Shown: positions 42,701-53,530, counted from the first letter of the stretch. The stretch: DNA of 64,000 nt from Saussurea involucrata (GCA_033807775.1 CM066326.1:95024873-95088872), one strand, 5' to 3'. Numbers and translations are program-made. Notes: generated by a model not told the origin, from the letters alone.

Positions 42701-44367
42701 GCACGATCTATACCGATCACAAGAGCCTTAAATACCTAATGGACCAGCAAAATCTTAATATGCGTCAGCGGAGGTGGCTTGATGTGGTCAAGGATTACGA
42801 CTGCGAGATACTTTACCACCCCGGTAAGGCGAATGTAGTCGCGGATGCACTTAGCCGACATCCGGTCGGGGGATCTTTGAAGGGTTTTTGTCAGCGATTA
42901 ACGGTAGTTGCACCACTCTTGGAGTCGATCGGTATCGCTCAAGAGGTGGCCGTGTTGGAGGAAAATGCTAAACGAGAGAGAGTTTCGGGAGAAATTCCGA
43001 AGTTAGTACGGGATAGTCGGGGACTGTTAACCCGTTATGGTAGAGTTTGGGTTCCATACACTGGTGGGAATCGCCAGACACTATTGGACGAGGCGCATAA
43101 GTCCAAGTTTTCGATTCATCCCGGAGCTACCAAGATGTACAGAGACCTGCGTGAAGACTATTGGTGGCCCGGCATGAAGCGAGATGTAGCCAAATGTGTG
43201 GAAGTATGTTTGACCTGTCGGAAGGTCAAAGCGGAACACCAACGACCGCATGGGAAATTGCAGCCGTTGGAGATTCCGGTGTGGAAGTGGGAGCAAATCA
43301 CGATGGATTTCATCACTAAGCTTCCCAAGACTCAGCGAGGGAATGATACTATCTGGGTGATCGTGGATCGTCTGACGAAGAGCGCTCACTTCTTAGCGAT
43401 TAAAGAGAGCTTTTCGGCGGATAAGCTTGCGGAGGTTTTCATTCGGGAAATTGTAACTCGGCACGGGGTGCCAGTCTCAATTGTCTCGGATCGGGATACT
43501 CGTTTCACCTCCCGGTTTTGGGAGACGTTTCAGAATGAGATGGGTACGCGGTTGCATTTCAGTACAGCATTTCATCCTCAGACCGACGGACAGAGTGAGC
43601 GTACTATTCAGACACTTGAGGACATGCTGCGAGCATGTGTGATTGACTTTGGTGGTAGTTGGGATCAGAATCTTCCACTAGCTGAGTTCTCCTACAATAA
43701 CAGCTATCACGCTAGCATCGGTAGAGCGCCGTACGAAGTGTTGTATGGCAGGAAGTGTCGGACGCCCATTTGCTGGGGCGAGGTTGGTCACAGAGTGCTG
43801 GGGAGCACCGATATTGTGCTAAAGACGACGGAAATGATTCAGATGGTGCGGGATCGGTTAGTCACTGCTCAGAGCCGACAAAAGAGTTACGCCGATAAGA
43901 GACGATCGGACTTGGAGTTCCAAGTCGGGGATTACGTTCTTTTGAAAGTGTCACCCTGGAAGGGGGTAATTCGTTTTCGCAAGCGGGGAAAGTTGGGTCC
44001 CCGATATATCGGACCATACAAGGTCATCGCGCGTGTGGGGAAAGTAGCTTACCGATTAGAGCTACCTGAGGAGTTGAGCCTGATCCACAACACGTTCCAT
44101 GTCTCCCAGTTGCGAAAGTGTGTGTTGGATGAGTCTGCAGTAGTTCCCCTTGAGGATATTCAGATTGACGAGCGACTCAACTATGTAGAGAAGCCGGTAG
44201 CCATCGTCGAGAGGAAGACGAAGACTCTACGGAACAAAGTCATTGGATTGGTGAAGGTCCAGTGGCAGCACCGGAAGGGTTCGGAATGGACGTGGGAACC
44301 AGAAGCCGAAATGCGGGAGAATTACCCGGAGATGTTTGCGGGCGTGGACTTCGGGGACGAAGCCTAA
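39799..44367 (+). CDS. Gypsy Gag-Pol polyprotein (1522 aa), intact
   Basis: The order of domains is as follows. Retrotransposon gag spans about 80-220. Two zinc knuckles (CYKCGQPGHLSRDC, CFGCKQAGHVKANC) lie near 295-330. Aspartic protease has the DSGATHSFVS motif near 428. Reverse transcriptase carries FIDDILVYSK (about 760). RNase H has YCDASYQGLGAVL. Integrase has an HHCC zinc finger (HPGATK ... CLTCRK) and Asp/Asp/Glu in TMDFITKLP, SDRDTRF and TDGQSERTIQTLE. A chromodomain-like C-terminus ends the protein. Only one frame is used, as in most chromoviruses. Between gag and protease, residues 382-411 are a hydrophobic insertion that coincides with an intron-like segment. The ATG lies one base after an acceptor-like AG. 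Confidence 0.97.
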   Translation: MVNTRRRGAAEPRAEAGITEERIQEMIANEVARAVGDAIPEIITAIQNQLVTLVEERFAAMPPPVGGQPRARDFQYRDLSACSPPEFKGDSNPIVSMRWISDMECAFLTSGCPDNLKVRFAVNLLREGAKDWCATALTLAERTTLTWDEFVVRFRAEYVPPIEMERIAKEFLELNQTTETIKEMNKKFTEMALFCPQYAASEEMKMARYKDMLRTEIREIVSAVQHPSLSAMMDAARRRELELETQAKKRKAAQAVTPISAVPKKSKFVDSRGHTKSSGSKARDVSVRRSDACYKCGQPGHLSRDCRSPLMLCFGCKQAGHVKANCPNARATDGGGAQRAPANAPLRITDGRTGQPGTEAARGRVHQLKVEEAQATPRVVTGMLYHPLSFRPFFSCLVFLLLFIYVVICMIGTFLVNSVPAVVMFDSGATHSFVSRTFSESLGRVVGRLGCPLVVEVADDRTLTVTDVYRGCTLEISGVRFPIDLIPIAMRELCVIVGMDWMDAFDAEIVCRHKQVRVRTPSGGELLIQGDSPRRSTAICSAARARRHLQHSGKGYLAYVIDTRLDETKKTAVDVPVVREFADVFPDELPGIPPERQVEFRIDLVPGATPVAKAPYRLAPPEMKELYEQLQELLEKEFIKPSCSPWGAPILFVKKKDGSQRMCIDYRELNKLTVKNRYPLPRIDDLFDQLQGASWFSKIDLRSGYHQMRVRSEDTEKTAFRTRYGHYEFVVMPFGLTNAPAAFMDLMNRVCSPMLDRSVIVFIDDILVYSKTKEEHEVHLREVLEVLRREKLYAKFSKCEFWLREVQFLGHVVNQNGIMVDPAKISAVMRWEVPKTPTEVRSFLGLAGYYRRFIQDFSKIALPMTRLTKKTAAFSWGDEQQKAFEELRRRLCEAPVLTLPEGMEDLVVYCDASYQGLGAVLMQRGKVIAYVSRQLKPHEANYPTHDLELGAVVFALKIWRHYLYGVKCTIYTDHKSLKYLMDQQNLNMRQRRWLDVVKDYDCEILYHPGKANVVADALSRHPVGGSLKGFCQRLTVVAPLLESIGIAQEVAVLEENAKRERVSGEIPKLVRDSRGLLTRYGRVWVPYTGGNRQTLLDEAHKSKFSIHPGATKMYRDLREDYWWPGMKRDVAKCVEVCLTCRKVKAEHQRPHGKLQPLEIPVWKWEQITMDFITKLPKTQRGNDTIWVIVDRLTKSAHFLAIKESFSADKLAEVFIREIVTRHGVPVSIVSDRDTRFTSRFWETFQNEMGTRLHFSTAFHPQTDGQSERTIQTLEDMLRACVIDFGGSWDQNLPLAEFSYNNSYHASIGRAPYEVLYGRKCRTPICWGEVGHRVLGSTDIVLKTTEMIQMVRDRLVTAQSRQKSYADKRRSDLEFQVGDYVLLKVSPWKGVIRFRKRGKLGPRYIGPYKVIARVGKVAYRLELPEELSLIHNTFHVSQLRKCVLDESAVVPLEDIQIDERLNYVEKPVAIVERKTKTLRNKVIGLVKVQWQHRKGSEWTWEPEAEMRENYPEMFAGVDFGDEA
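40943..41032 (+). other. In-frame 90-nt intron-like segment inside gag-pol
   Basis: It begins GTATGC after ACAG and ends ATGATAG before GTACG, with a T-rich interior as in plant introns. Its 90 nt keep the frame whether spliced or not. Unspliced, it adds about 30 residues rich in Phe/Leu/Val/Ile, resembling a membrane helix. Confidence 0.5.
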
Positions 44368-44369
44368 TC

Positions 44370-44384
44370 CAAGCGGGGGAGAGT
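44370..44384 (+). other. Polypurine tract of the gypsy element
   Basis: AAGCGGGGGAGAG lies directly before the 3' LTR, in the normal place. Confidence 0.85.
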
Positions 44385-46660
44385 TGTAAAGCCCGTGTCC
44401 CGGTACGTTTTTCCTTTATTTAATTAATTAATTTAAGGTGTGTACCGTTAATTGATTTGGTTCGGGGTTTGTTGTCGTTAAGGACCAAAATGTTAATCCA
44501 TATTTTATTCTAGGGTAGTTTGTGAAGGGAGAATAGTAGGGGGGCTAAAAGGAAAGTTTTGGAAAAGTTGCATGGGTTTTCGGCCCATGGCCGGCTCATT
44601 TCGTTTCTTAGTTACGTGAAAGCCAAACATAACCCATTTTGTTTTCCTTGGAACCCTACGGCAGCTGTGGTTTTTTTTTTGGTGCGATCGTGAGGTAAGA
44701 GAGAAAGAGAGAGTGTCGAGAGGAGATAGAGATCGAGAGAGAGAGACCACCGATAGATCGAGAGAGAGTGGTGAGAGAGAGAGAGATATCGAGAGGTAGA
44801 GAGGCAGCTCGCCGGAGAAGAAGCACTCGCCGGAGAGCTTGGAGAAGAAGGCCAATCGGTGTCGTGACCATCGTTAGGTAAGCTTCCAACTTGTCGTTTT
44901 CTTGTGTACCTCGTCGCCGGAAAACACCGCGGACCACCACCGGCCGGCAGCCGCCGTGCGCCGCCACTGTGGTGGCTGGGCGTCGAGTGGGTGGCGTGTG
45001 GTGGGCTGTGGTGGTGCGGGTTGCTAGTCCTTGCAATAAGGTGATCGAATGATAGGAATGTCGGTTCGTGTCGTTAGTTTATCGTTTCGAGAAATGAACC
45101 GCCGCCGGCCGCCACCGGCGATCACTGTGCCGGAGGGCAGCGGGTGGTGCGGCCTTGTATCGGTTATAATCTCAGTAGAACCCTTAAGGGTGTAGCCTAA
45201 TCGATTAAGCCGTTAGTTAAGCCGTCGTTTCTTAAAGATCGTCATTTTATGTTAATTATTGGTTCAGCCCCTGTTTTGTGACGGCAATAACTTCTTCGTC
45301 GTAACTCCGATTGAGCCGAAACTGGCGCCCACGCTTTGAGCTCGGGACCGAGTACGTTTTCTGTGTTTTGGCGGAAAACTGGTTCGGCCTCGAGTTGGGA
45401 GAAAAAGTGGTCGCAAGTTGTGCGGTTCGTCATTTTATGTGAATTTCCTGGAATCTGCCACTGTTTTGCGTGGACCGTAACTTTTTACTCGTAACTCGTT
45501 TTGAGGTGATTTTGGTGGCCATAGTTCCCTATTCGAGTCGGGAAGGTTTTTCGTGTTTTGCCGAAAGTCTGATTTAAACCGTAGCTAGGCTGTTTTGGAC
45601 TGTTTATGCAGCTGGACCGAAACTGACAGTTTCGGGTAACCGTTCGTATTTAATTCATAGTAAATTATAGAAAAATCATTAGGAGGCGTATAATATGTCC
45701 TTGGAACCCTAACTCAGAGGACTTTCTGGTCATGAAATAATATTGGGATTTTTCTGGATTTAAGGGGATCGAAATAGGTCCCGAACAGACCTGTTTTGGG
45801 GTGATCGGAAGTTAGTTTTAGTGACAGTTTTGGGATGTGTCGCGTCGTGGGGTCCGGGTCTCGTATTGACGTATTTTATCGTACGTTTAGGTGCCGGAAA
45901 GTGATCGTCGTTGTGTGGAGCTACTTACTATTTTTAGCTAGGCGCGCACCCGAGGTGAGTTCTCTCACTACAATTAATTAATAGTTGTTTATTATTACTG
46001 TAGCACGTGTGTGAAAATTGTATGCGGGATTGTTGGGGGCTAGATAGTGGGACGTCTAGTTAACATTATGTGCTACATTATTCGGCGGGGCCGAGTCCCG
46101 ACGGGGACGGAGGTGTTTTACGCAGTAGGCGTAAAAGGGGCGTTTACGCAGTAGGCGTAAAAAGGATGTCACACGCAGTAGGCGTAAAGCGGGTGTTTCC
46201 CGCAGTAGGCGGAAACGTGCGGCGGGGCCGTAGACCCGACATCCGCCCGGGGATTTATATTATGTGGTGGTTATTATACTTGTTTATGATTTGTTCGTAG
46301 ACTTGTATGTGGTGGTGTGATCCTTTTTGCTTTAGGGGTAATATGAGATAACCATTGTTATTTGTTGTGTTTGAATTCACTAAGCTTCGTGCTTACCCCT
46401 CCCAATTTACAGTGGCTGCAGGTACAAGTGGTACGAAGGCATGACTGGCACACACTGACGCGCAAGATGGATGAGTTGAAGGATTTGCTTACTAAACATT
46501 TTCCCGTTATTGAATAAACAATTTAATTTCCGCTGTTAACTCATGTTTTGATAATGCTCGTGATTGGAATTATTATTTTGGGTTTAATAAATGGAGACTT
46601 ATTATTAAATATGCGCGTTTTAAAAATTTTTAAATTTTCTTGAAATTTTGGGGCGTTACA
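44385..46660 (+). repeat. 3' LTR of the gypsy element
   Basis: It has the same length and sequence as 36712-38987 apart from one base I found. The hairpin array recurs at 46116-46216. Confidence 0.97.
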
Positions 46661-48008
46661 GTTATGTGGACTGGTTTGGTGTAAATGGAGAGGGAAGTGA
46701 AAGTGTGAATGTGGAGGGTGATATTGATCCTTTTGAGGTTGATAATTTTGAATCGGGGGATGACAATGGCAGTTTGTCCAAAGGTAGGTCCCAAACACAG
46801 TGTAAGGAGATTGACTTCTATTTAGGCCAAACTTTTGGTAATAAAACAACCATTATCAACCTAATCAAGCAGCATTCAATTCAGACTAGAAGGGACATAG
46901 TGGTGATCAAAAATGATTCTTCAAGACTTAGGGTCGTTTGTAGGGGATCATTGCCAAACTTAAAGGAGTCCAGTGGGCCTAGTAAGGGAAGAAAGAGTGC
47001 TTGGAGAAAGTCCAATAGGCCTACTTGTCCATGGGTTTTGTACATATCATGTTCACAAAATGAAGAAACCTGGACAGTGAAAACCTATCTTGACACCCAT
47101 AAATGCTTCCAAACTAGGGAGGTTGGTATGGCCACTGCACAATTCCTGTCAAAGCACATAATAGAGCAGATCAAGGTAGATCCAAATATGCCATTGAAGG
47201 CAATTCAATCTCATTTATCAGAGAAATTTGAGATCTTTGTGTCACCTGGCAAGGCAATGAGGGCAAAACAGATGGCCATGAAGAAGATCTGGGGAGACTG
47301 TGGGGCACAGTACCATCACCTGAGGGATTACCTATCTGAGGTAAAAAAAATGCAACCCTGACACAACAGTTAAGATAGAAGTTAAGGAAGAACCCAATCC
47401 AACTAGTGATACCAGGAAATTCAAAAGGGTATACATATGTTTAGGTTCTTTGAAGAAAGGATTCATGGCAGGTAGAAGGGATTTGTTGGGACTAGATGGT
47501 ACTTTTATGAAAGGTCCATTTCCAGGGCAAATTCTAACAGCAGTGGGCATTGACCTAAATCAAGGCATATATCCAGTGGCATATGCCATAGTAGAGGCTG
47601 AGAATACAAGTTCATGGATGTGGTTCTTAGAATGCCTTGGAGATGACCTTGATCTTCAAAAAAATTCCAACTTCACTTTCATTAGTGACAAACAAAAGGT
47701 ATGAACTTATTTCCTCTGTTTTGTGGTTTTCAATATCCTCTGTTTTTGTAATTGAATTGTATTCTGATTGTTACACTATTTTGAAAATAGGACATTCTTC
47801 CAGCAATTGCCAATTTGTTCCCTTCTGCTGAGCATAGATACTGCCTCAGGCATATTCATGAAAACATGAAACAGCAGTGGAAAGGGAAAGCATACAAGGA
47901 TCACTTATGGCAATGTGCAACAGCCCCCACCGTCCCACAATTTAAGACTGCAATGGAAAGTTTGAGAATGTTCAATTCAGACTGCTATGAATATTTGAAC
48001 AAGACCCC

Positions 48009-49199
48009 TGTTAGTCCCAGATGGCTATAACAAGTATTGTAGAAGGGGGGGGGGTTGAATACAATACTCAAAATTTTCACAATTTTAATTCTTTTTATTG
48101 AAAATCTTTCAACAAGAATTACACATAGAAAACTTAAGACTGTTGCGGAAAAGAACAGATAAACTATTCTAACAATCTTACACAAAGTATACAACAAAAT
48201 AACTAAGAACACTTAGAACAAAGCTATAAAGTTTTTCAAGCAAACTGGAAATTCTTGCACTTAGAGAATTCTTCCAGTTTGCGTAGAATATCAAGAGCTC
48301 ACAGTAATCTTCAAAGTCTCTCAAGATGTGTATCTTTCTGTATGGAGAGCTCTTCCTTTTATAGTGACAAGGAGTGTGCAAGCATTGAATGCTTGGGACA
48401 CTTGTCATCTTCACACTTGCTGAGGATGTTGACTTCTGGAAAGTTGTGAAGTCCTTGTCACCTTTTACAAGGTACAGTCAGAAGAGCTCATGCATGAGAA
48501 AAGAGCTTTGCATGGAAATGGATAATAAGACAGAAGGTCACTTTATCCATGTAGAAAATATCTTCTCAATTTGTCTTCTTATGTCTCTCATTTTTGTCTT
48601 CTTTTGCTTCTCAAAATCTCTTTCAACAAATGCACCACCGAAGAAAGGTTGTAAGATTTCTCCCAAGACAAAATGAATTTGCTTCTCATTTTGTCTTATT
48701 ATGTCTCTCACTTTTGTCTCCTTTTGCTTCTCAGATTTTCTTTCAAGAAAAGCACCACCGATGGAAACTTGGGATATGTGACACATCTTTGGAGAAAACA
48801 TCTTTGAAGCTTCTTTGAGGTCCCACCGAAATGTCATTTGGGATATGTGACACATCTTTGAGATATGTGACATCATCTTTGAGATATATGACATCATCTT
48901 TGGGAAAATCTTCTTTGAGACTTGGCCGAAATAGAGAGAAGTTTCGGTGGAGATACCACCGAAATTGTGAGAACAATTTCGGTGAACAATGACTTGTATG
49001 TTTGAGAAAAGATCTTTCACTTCCACAATGAGAGAATCTTTAATCTTGACTTTGGTTGATCTTTGACTTCACCAAACATTTGATATCTTGTACAAGCCAT
49101 TACAAAGAACCATGCATCCAAAATTTCTCTAAGTATAAAATGTTTTTCAAAGTATAAAAGGAGATCATGAGGTCATCTTCAAATCTTGATGACCCAACA
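48009..49199 (-). mobile_element. Solo Sirevirus-type LTR (1191 bp)
   Basis: The segment starts TGTTAGTCCC and ends GACCCAACA. Its first ~190 bp closely match the LTR at 10487 and its distal half is rich in CACCGA/TCGGTG. The 5-bp duplication ACCCC flanks it (48004-48008 and 49200-49204). No internal region is present, so this is the product of LTR-LTR recombination. It interrupts a MULE-2 exon in frame. Confidence 0.9.
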
Positions 49200-50469
49200 A
49201 CCCCCCCTCAATCCTGGAGCAGATCACACTTCACAGGTATATTTCAACCTATTTTTACTTTGGTAAGTATATATTTCAACTTGTTTTTACTTTGGTAACA
49301 TATTTCAACATGTTTTTACTTTGGTAACAGGCAGGTGTCACTCTGATGTGTTATTGAATAACATGCGTGAGGTATTCAATAGACAAATTGTTGATGCTAG
49401 GGATAAACCAATTTATTCATGTCTGGAATACATTAGAGTGTATCTAATGAAGAGGATAGTGAATGTATGCAAAGTGATAGAGGGTTGTGATGGCCCACTT
49501 ACCCCAACTGCAAACAAAATATTGGAGACTGCCAAGAAAGAGGCATCTAAATATCAAGTCTTGTTTAGTGAAGGAGATAGGTACCAGGTATGTATACTAA
49601 ATTATAGGTTATTATGCTTTGTTTTAAAGGTAATTACTGGATATGGACTGATTTCTTTCCTATATAATAGGTTTCTGGCCCTTGGAATGACCAATGCATA
49701 GTAGATGTGAGAGCAAAGACATGTTCATGTAGAAGGTGGGAGTTAACTGGAATTCCATGCAAGCATGTTGTGGATACAAACTGGAACATGTGAGCAAATG
49801 GTAACAATGTGTTACCTGAAGATTGGGTTGAGCATGTATACAGACTAAGCACATGGAGGGAAATGTATAACTTCAAGATTAAGCCAATCAATGGAAGCCT
49901 GCTATGGGAGAAAGGTGATTGGGCAACAACTTTAATCCCACCAACTCACCATAAACAGATTGGGAGACCAAAAGAAGAGAAAAAATACACATAAGGAGTT
50001 GTCTCAGAGGAGTGGGGTCACTGGTAAACTTCCTAGGAAAGGGAAGACTATGACTTGTGATAAGTGTAAGAATCAAGGACACAATTCCAGGACTTGTAAA
50101 GGACAAGGAGGAGAAGGAGGGAAAGGAGGACAAGGAGGGAAAAGAGGGAAAAGAGGGCCTTCACAGGAGAGGGCATGACTTGAAGTTTGTGTTTGTGTGT
50201 TTTGAAACAATTAGACAAAGTAATGGTTTGGTTGGTATGTATGGTAGTTATGGTTTGGTTGTTGGTTGAAAACAGTTAGTTTATCTGTTTATGTGTTAGG
50301 TTGGTATGTATGGTATTTATGGTTGAAACAATATCTTTGGTTTGGTATGTATATTTTTATGGTTTGGTTGTATGTTAGAAAACAATTAGTTTTGTGTTAT
50401 GTTGTGTCCCTAAACAGAATGGAATTGTATGTGTTATCTTGTTTCTGTGTTATCAACAAAGGTACCAAA

Positions 50470-50745
50470 ACAAGTTAGAGTTCTGTTATGTTGTGTACCA
50501 AAACAGGTTTGGTTTTGTGTCTTGCATATGACCAAAATAGGTTTGGTTTTGTGTCTTGCAGATGACCAAAACAGGTTTGGTTTTGTGTCTTGCAGATGAC
50601 CAAAACAGGTTTGGTTTTGTGTTATCAACAAAGGTACCAAAACAAGTTAGAGTTATGTTATGTTGTGTACCAAAACATGTTTGGTTTTGTGTCTTGCAGA
50701 TGACCAAAACAAGTTTGGGTTTGTGTTATCAACAAAGGTACCAAA
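50470..50745. repeat. Tandem array of about 35-bp units after the MULE-2 transposase
   Basis: Around seven units contain ACCAAAACAGGTTTGGTTTTG, several followed by TGTCTTGCAGATG. The unit core CCAAAAC...GTTTTGG is self-complementary. Confidence 0.8.
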
Positions 50746-50960
50746 AACAGTTAGATAAAACCACAAAAACATTCACCTAGTTTTATAACAAATAGGATAT
50801 CATTACAAATAGTACCAACACAGCTACTTTTATAACAAACATGAGATGATTACACAAAACCAAAAATCCATACATTATCCAAATCATTAAGAACACTAAT
50901 GTACCATCCCCTAAATGCATACATTGTTCCACAAAAGCTAACCCATACACAAAAAACAGA

Positions 50961-51327
50961 TCATTTCAAAGCTAAATGCATGAAATACACAAATAAAGTC
51001 CAAGTGATGACCAAGAGCAGATTCAACTTCACAATTTCCTTGTCTTTCTCTCTGATACATTCTTCAGCTATGTGTTTAGCTTTTAGTAGCCCGAGAATGA
51101 CATCAATGGACCTTGAACACATAGGTGGATCAAACCACCCAAAAAAGGAACATTGGCCCTATTAACAGAAAAAATAACTTTTATTAGCTAAGCATAATTA
51201 CTTGCATAAAATGTAGAAATCCAGAACAGTGTACCATTCTTCCACATGTATAGAACATTCGACCGGGATTTGCGATGGTCCATTATGTTTTTACAGCTGC
51301 TTCACATCCACAATAACATAGCACCAT
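50961..51327 (-). pseudogene. GRF-type zinc-finger gene carried by MULE-2, with nonsense mutation
   Basis: Exon 1 is about 51237-51327 and exon 2 is 50961-51158, joined at a GT-AG intron. The product would have the GRF pattern (CGCE ... NPGRMFYTCG ... QCSFFGWFDPPMC), a charged helix and a C-terminal hydrophobic segment, like the MULE-1 gene. A TAA in exon 1 (near 51284), where relatives have Ser, stops translation. Orientation is convergent with the transposase gene, as in MULE-1. Confidence 0.75.
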
Positions 51328-51435
51328 GATCGTTAAAGAAGAAGAAGTGTTGAATCGTTAAAGAAGGAGGAAGGAGGAAGATGGGAGTTAACAGAGGTGA
51401 ATGAAGGGAAGAAGAAGGAAGGCGGGTTAAAAAAG

Positions 51436-51619
51436 GAGGTAAAAAGTGAGTTGACGAAAATGCCCCTGCCACTAACGAAGCTATTTGACGGAGTTAGTGA
51501 CAAGGTCCTGATTCTAGAGCAAAATCAGAACCATGAGGACCAAAAGTCGACTTATGAAACCACAGGTCCTTGTTTCAAAGAAATCACTATACCTTAGGGA
51601 CCAAAAGTAGAGTTTACTC
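51436..51619 (-). repeat. Right terminal inverted repeat of MULE-2
   Basis: This is the inverted partner of 35641-35800. It ends GGGACCAAAAGTAGAGTTTACTC, almost the same terminus as MULE-1. Confidence 0.85.
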
Positions 51620-52725
51620 AAAAATTAAAAATAAGCTAAGAATATTAACATCAAATTAACATACATAAAAAAATCTCGAGCAAAAATATAGGTCAAGGTT
51701 ACTCAAGTCAAAAAACTTAAAACAAACAAAGAAATCATATCATAATTGTATAATATTATCACTCATCAATTTAGGACAAATGACTAATATTAAATTTAGA
51801 GAAATTTTTTAAATTTGAGTTGGTTTTTGAAACAAAATCTAGAGAGATTGAGGGAGTGATTACGCGAGATGAGAGTCTGGGAGGTGAGAACTGGCTCGAG
51901 CGAGGGAGCCTGAGAGGTGAGAACTTGCTGGAGCGGCGGAGCCTGAGAGACTGAGAGTGAGAAGACTGGGCGTTGGAAAGAAGCTTCAAGCTGAGACGCA
52001 GAGGCAGACGCTCACGACGCTGTTGCGAACCCCTACTCCCCCATCCCCTCGACCTCTTTTTCTTACAAAATAAAAAATTATAGTTTTGGTCCTTCATCTT
52101 TGTATTTTTGTTTAATTACTTCATATTCTATAAAATAGATGAGTAAATTACATTCTCGGTCCCTATGATTTGCTGGTAATTTGGATATCGTCCCTAAAAC
52201 GTGTTTATTAGATTGGACGTCCCTGTGGTATGCAAAAGCGTACGTAGAAGGTCCCTCACACTAACACAATTTGTTAACCCAATTAACTCAACGGGTATTT
52301 TTGTATTTCTACACATGTTTTTGTCTTTTTTTTTCTTAATAAGAAATAAAAAAGAAACAAATAAATCAATAAAAATACCATACACATATCAGTTTTAAAG
52401 AAGAAGAAAAAGACAACTTATTGAACCGATCGCAAGTCATATCGTCTCCATTGGTTCAAAAACTTGTAGATTGACACATTAAGGTTGCCGACACCATGGC
52501 GAAAACGATGAACAGAGTAAAGGGTCAATTCTTATGTAGGTTACGGTCCATGGCGTGCATTATTCATAAAGAAGGAAGGTCTGATGGTTTTGGTTCGAGG
52601 TCTGTTGGGGTAACCACATCGGTGGTCAAAGTGTGGTTGATCGGAACAGAAGGGTTAGAGGGGTGCTCGACTGTGGTGGTGGTGGTGACCGAAAGGGGTG
52701 AGGTTCGATTTCGAGGGGTTTTGGC
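51620..52725. other. Intergenic region with MULE-terminus-like sequence
   Basis: I see no supported gene. At 52138-52300, GAGTAAATTACATTCTCGG plus several GGTCCCT/CGTCCCT blocks resemble a MULE terminal repeat without a partner. A short frame at 52496-52768 has no recognisable domain. Confidence 0.45.
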
Positions 52726-53124
52726 CAGAGGCGGACCCATAAATTTTTTCTTACGGTGGCACCTTTGACGAACCTAAAAATTTTCCACATCGCCCGATGT
52801 TGTTTTAGTCTAATTTCACCGCTTTGAGAGAAATTTTTTAATTTTTTTCTCGATTTCGAGGAATTTAAAAAAAATCGATTTCGAGAGAACTTTTTGGGTT
52901 TTTTTTGGTTGATTTTAAGAGTTTTTTTTTGGGATTTTTGGTTGATTTTAAGAGTGTTTTTGGAATTTTTGGTTGATTTTAAGAGTTTTTTTTGAAACGG
53001 TTGCACCATTTAAAACAATACGATTGCACCCTCCAAAATAATACGGTTGCACTCTTCATACAGCTACAGAATTTTACCCTTCGCCGGACGAACGACCGTA
53101 TCCCACACTCTAGGTCCGCCATTG
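52726..53124. mobile_element. Non-autonomous hAT-like element (399 bp)
   Basis: The ends are CAGAGGCGGACC and GGTCCGCCATTG (inverted, two mismatches). The 8-bp sequence GTTTTGGC is directly repeated outside both ends (52718-52725 and 53125-53132), the hAT target size. The interior is non-coding, with about 40-bp tandem repeats of GGTTGATTTTAAGAG (52900-52995). A diverged relative lies at 33825-34020. Confidence 0.75.
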
Positions 53125-53530
53125 GTTTTGGCTCGAAATGGATAACCATATCAGCGGTGGTGGCTGCTTGATTACTGACCTGGTTGGTGATGGCAGTGGT
53201 AAAGATGGTGTTTCGACGACGACAATATTTAGCGGTGATGGTGGTATCAGATAGGTGTGTGTATGTGACGAATGAGTTTGCACGATGGTGGCTGACCTTG
53301 GCAGTGATGGTGGTGTCTGTTCCCTTTCCAGGTCGACGACACGCCTCCGATCACAATGCATGTATTCCTATGTTCTTTCTAATACAGACCGGAATATCCA
53401 AGCAAAACAAAAACATTACTATCTTCTACTACAATGGCAACAACCATACACCGCAGCTTTTCCTCTCCAAAACTTTTCATAATACATACAACAACTGAAG
53501 AAGAAAAATGCATGTTTTGTGGCATTTACA

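Larger units (their letters stand above)
36712..46660 (+). mobile_element. Complete Ty3/gypsy chromovirus (Tekay/Del-like), very young
   Basis: Two 2276-bp LTRs (36712-38987 and 44385-46660) flank a primer binding site, leader, one gag-pol ORF and a polypurine tract. The 5-bp target duplication GTTAT is perfect (36707-36711 and 46661-46665). The only LTR difference I found is T at 37642 against G at 45315. The chromodomain-like C-terminus of Pol and the tRNA-Met primer fit the Tekay/Del chromovirus clade. All expected catalytic residues are present, so the element may still be able to transpose. Confidence 0.97.
35966..50178 (+). pseudogene. MULE-2 transposase gene, split by two insertions and frame-broken
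   Basis: Exon 1 is 35966-36017 and exon 2 starts at 36111. Exon 2 is interrupted by the gypsy element (36712-46660) and resumes at 46661. The catalytic exon ends near 47697, then 47792-48008, solo LTR, 49200 to about 49240, 49331-49587 and about 49671-50178. It shows the MuDR DNA-binding region, core Asp residues in LLGLDGTFMKG and ISDKQK, a SWIM finger (CSCRRW ... PCKH) and a CCHC knuckle. Joining across either insertion after removing one target-duplication copy keeps the frame, so both arrived in a readable gene. Independent lesions are frame changes near 36535, 47343 (eight-A run) and 49975, and a TGA near 49790. Confidence 0.9.
35641..51619 (+). mobile_element. MULE-2: Mutator-like element with nested retrotransposons
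   Basis: Long inverted repeats at 35641-35800 and 51436-51619 enclose a transposase pseudogene and a convergent GRF zinc-finger pseudogene. The 9-mer AAAAATTAA is found immediately outside both ends (35632-35640 and 51620-51628), as expected for a Mutator target duplication. It is AT-rich, so chance is possible. Removing the nested gypsy element and the solo LTR leaves about 4.8 kb. Confidence 0.85.

Noticed and set aside
52626..53009. Lys-rich ORF on the minus strand
   Set aside because: It comes from T-rich tandem repeats inside the hAT-like element.
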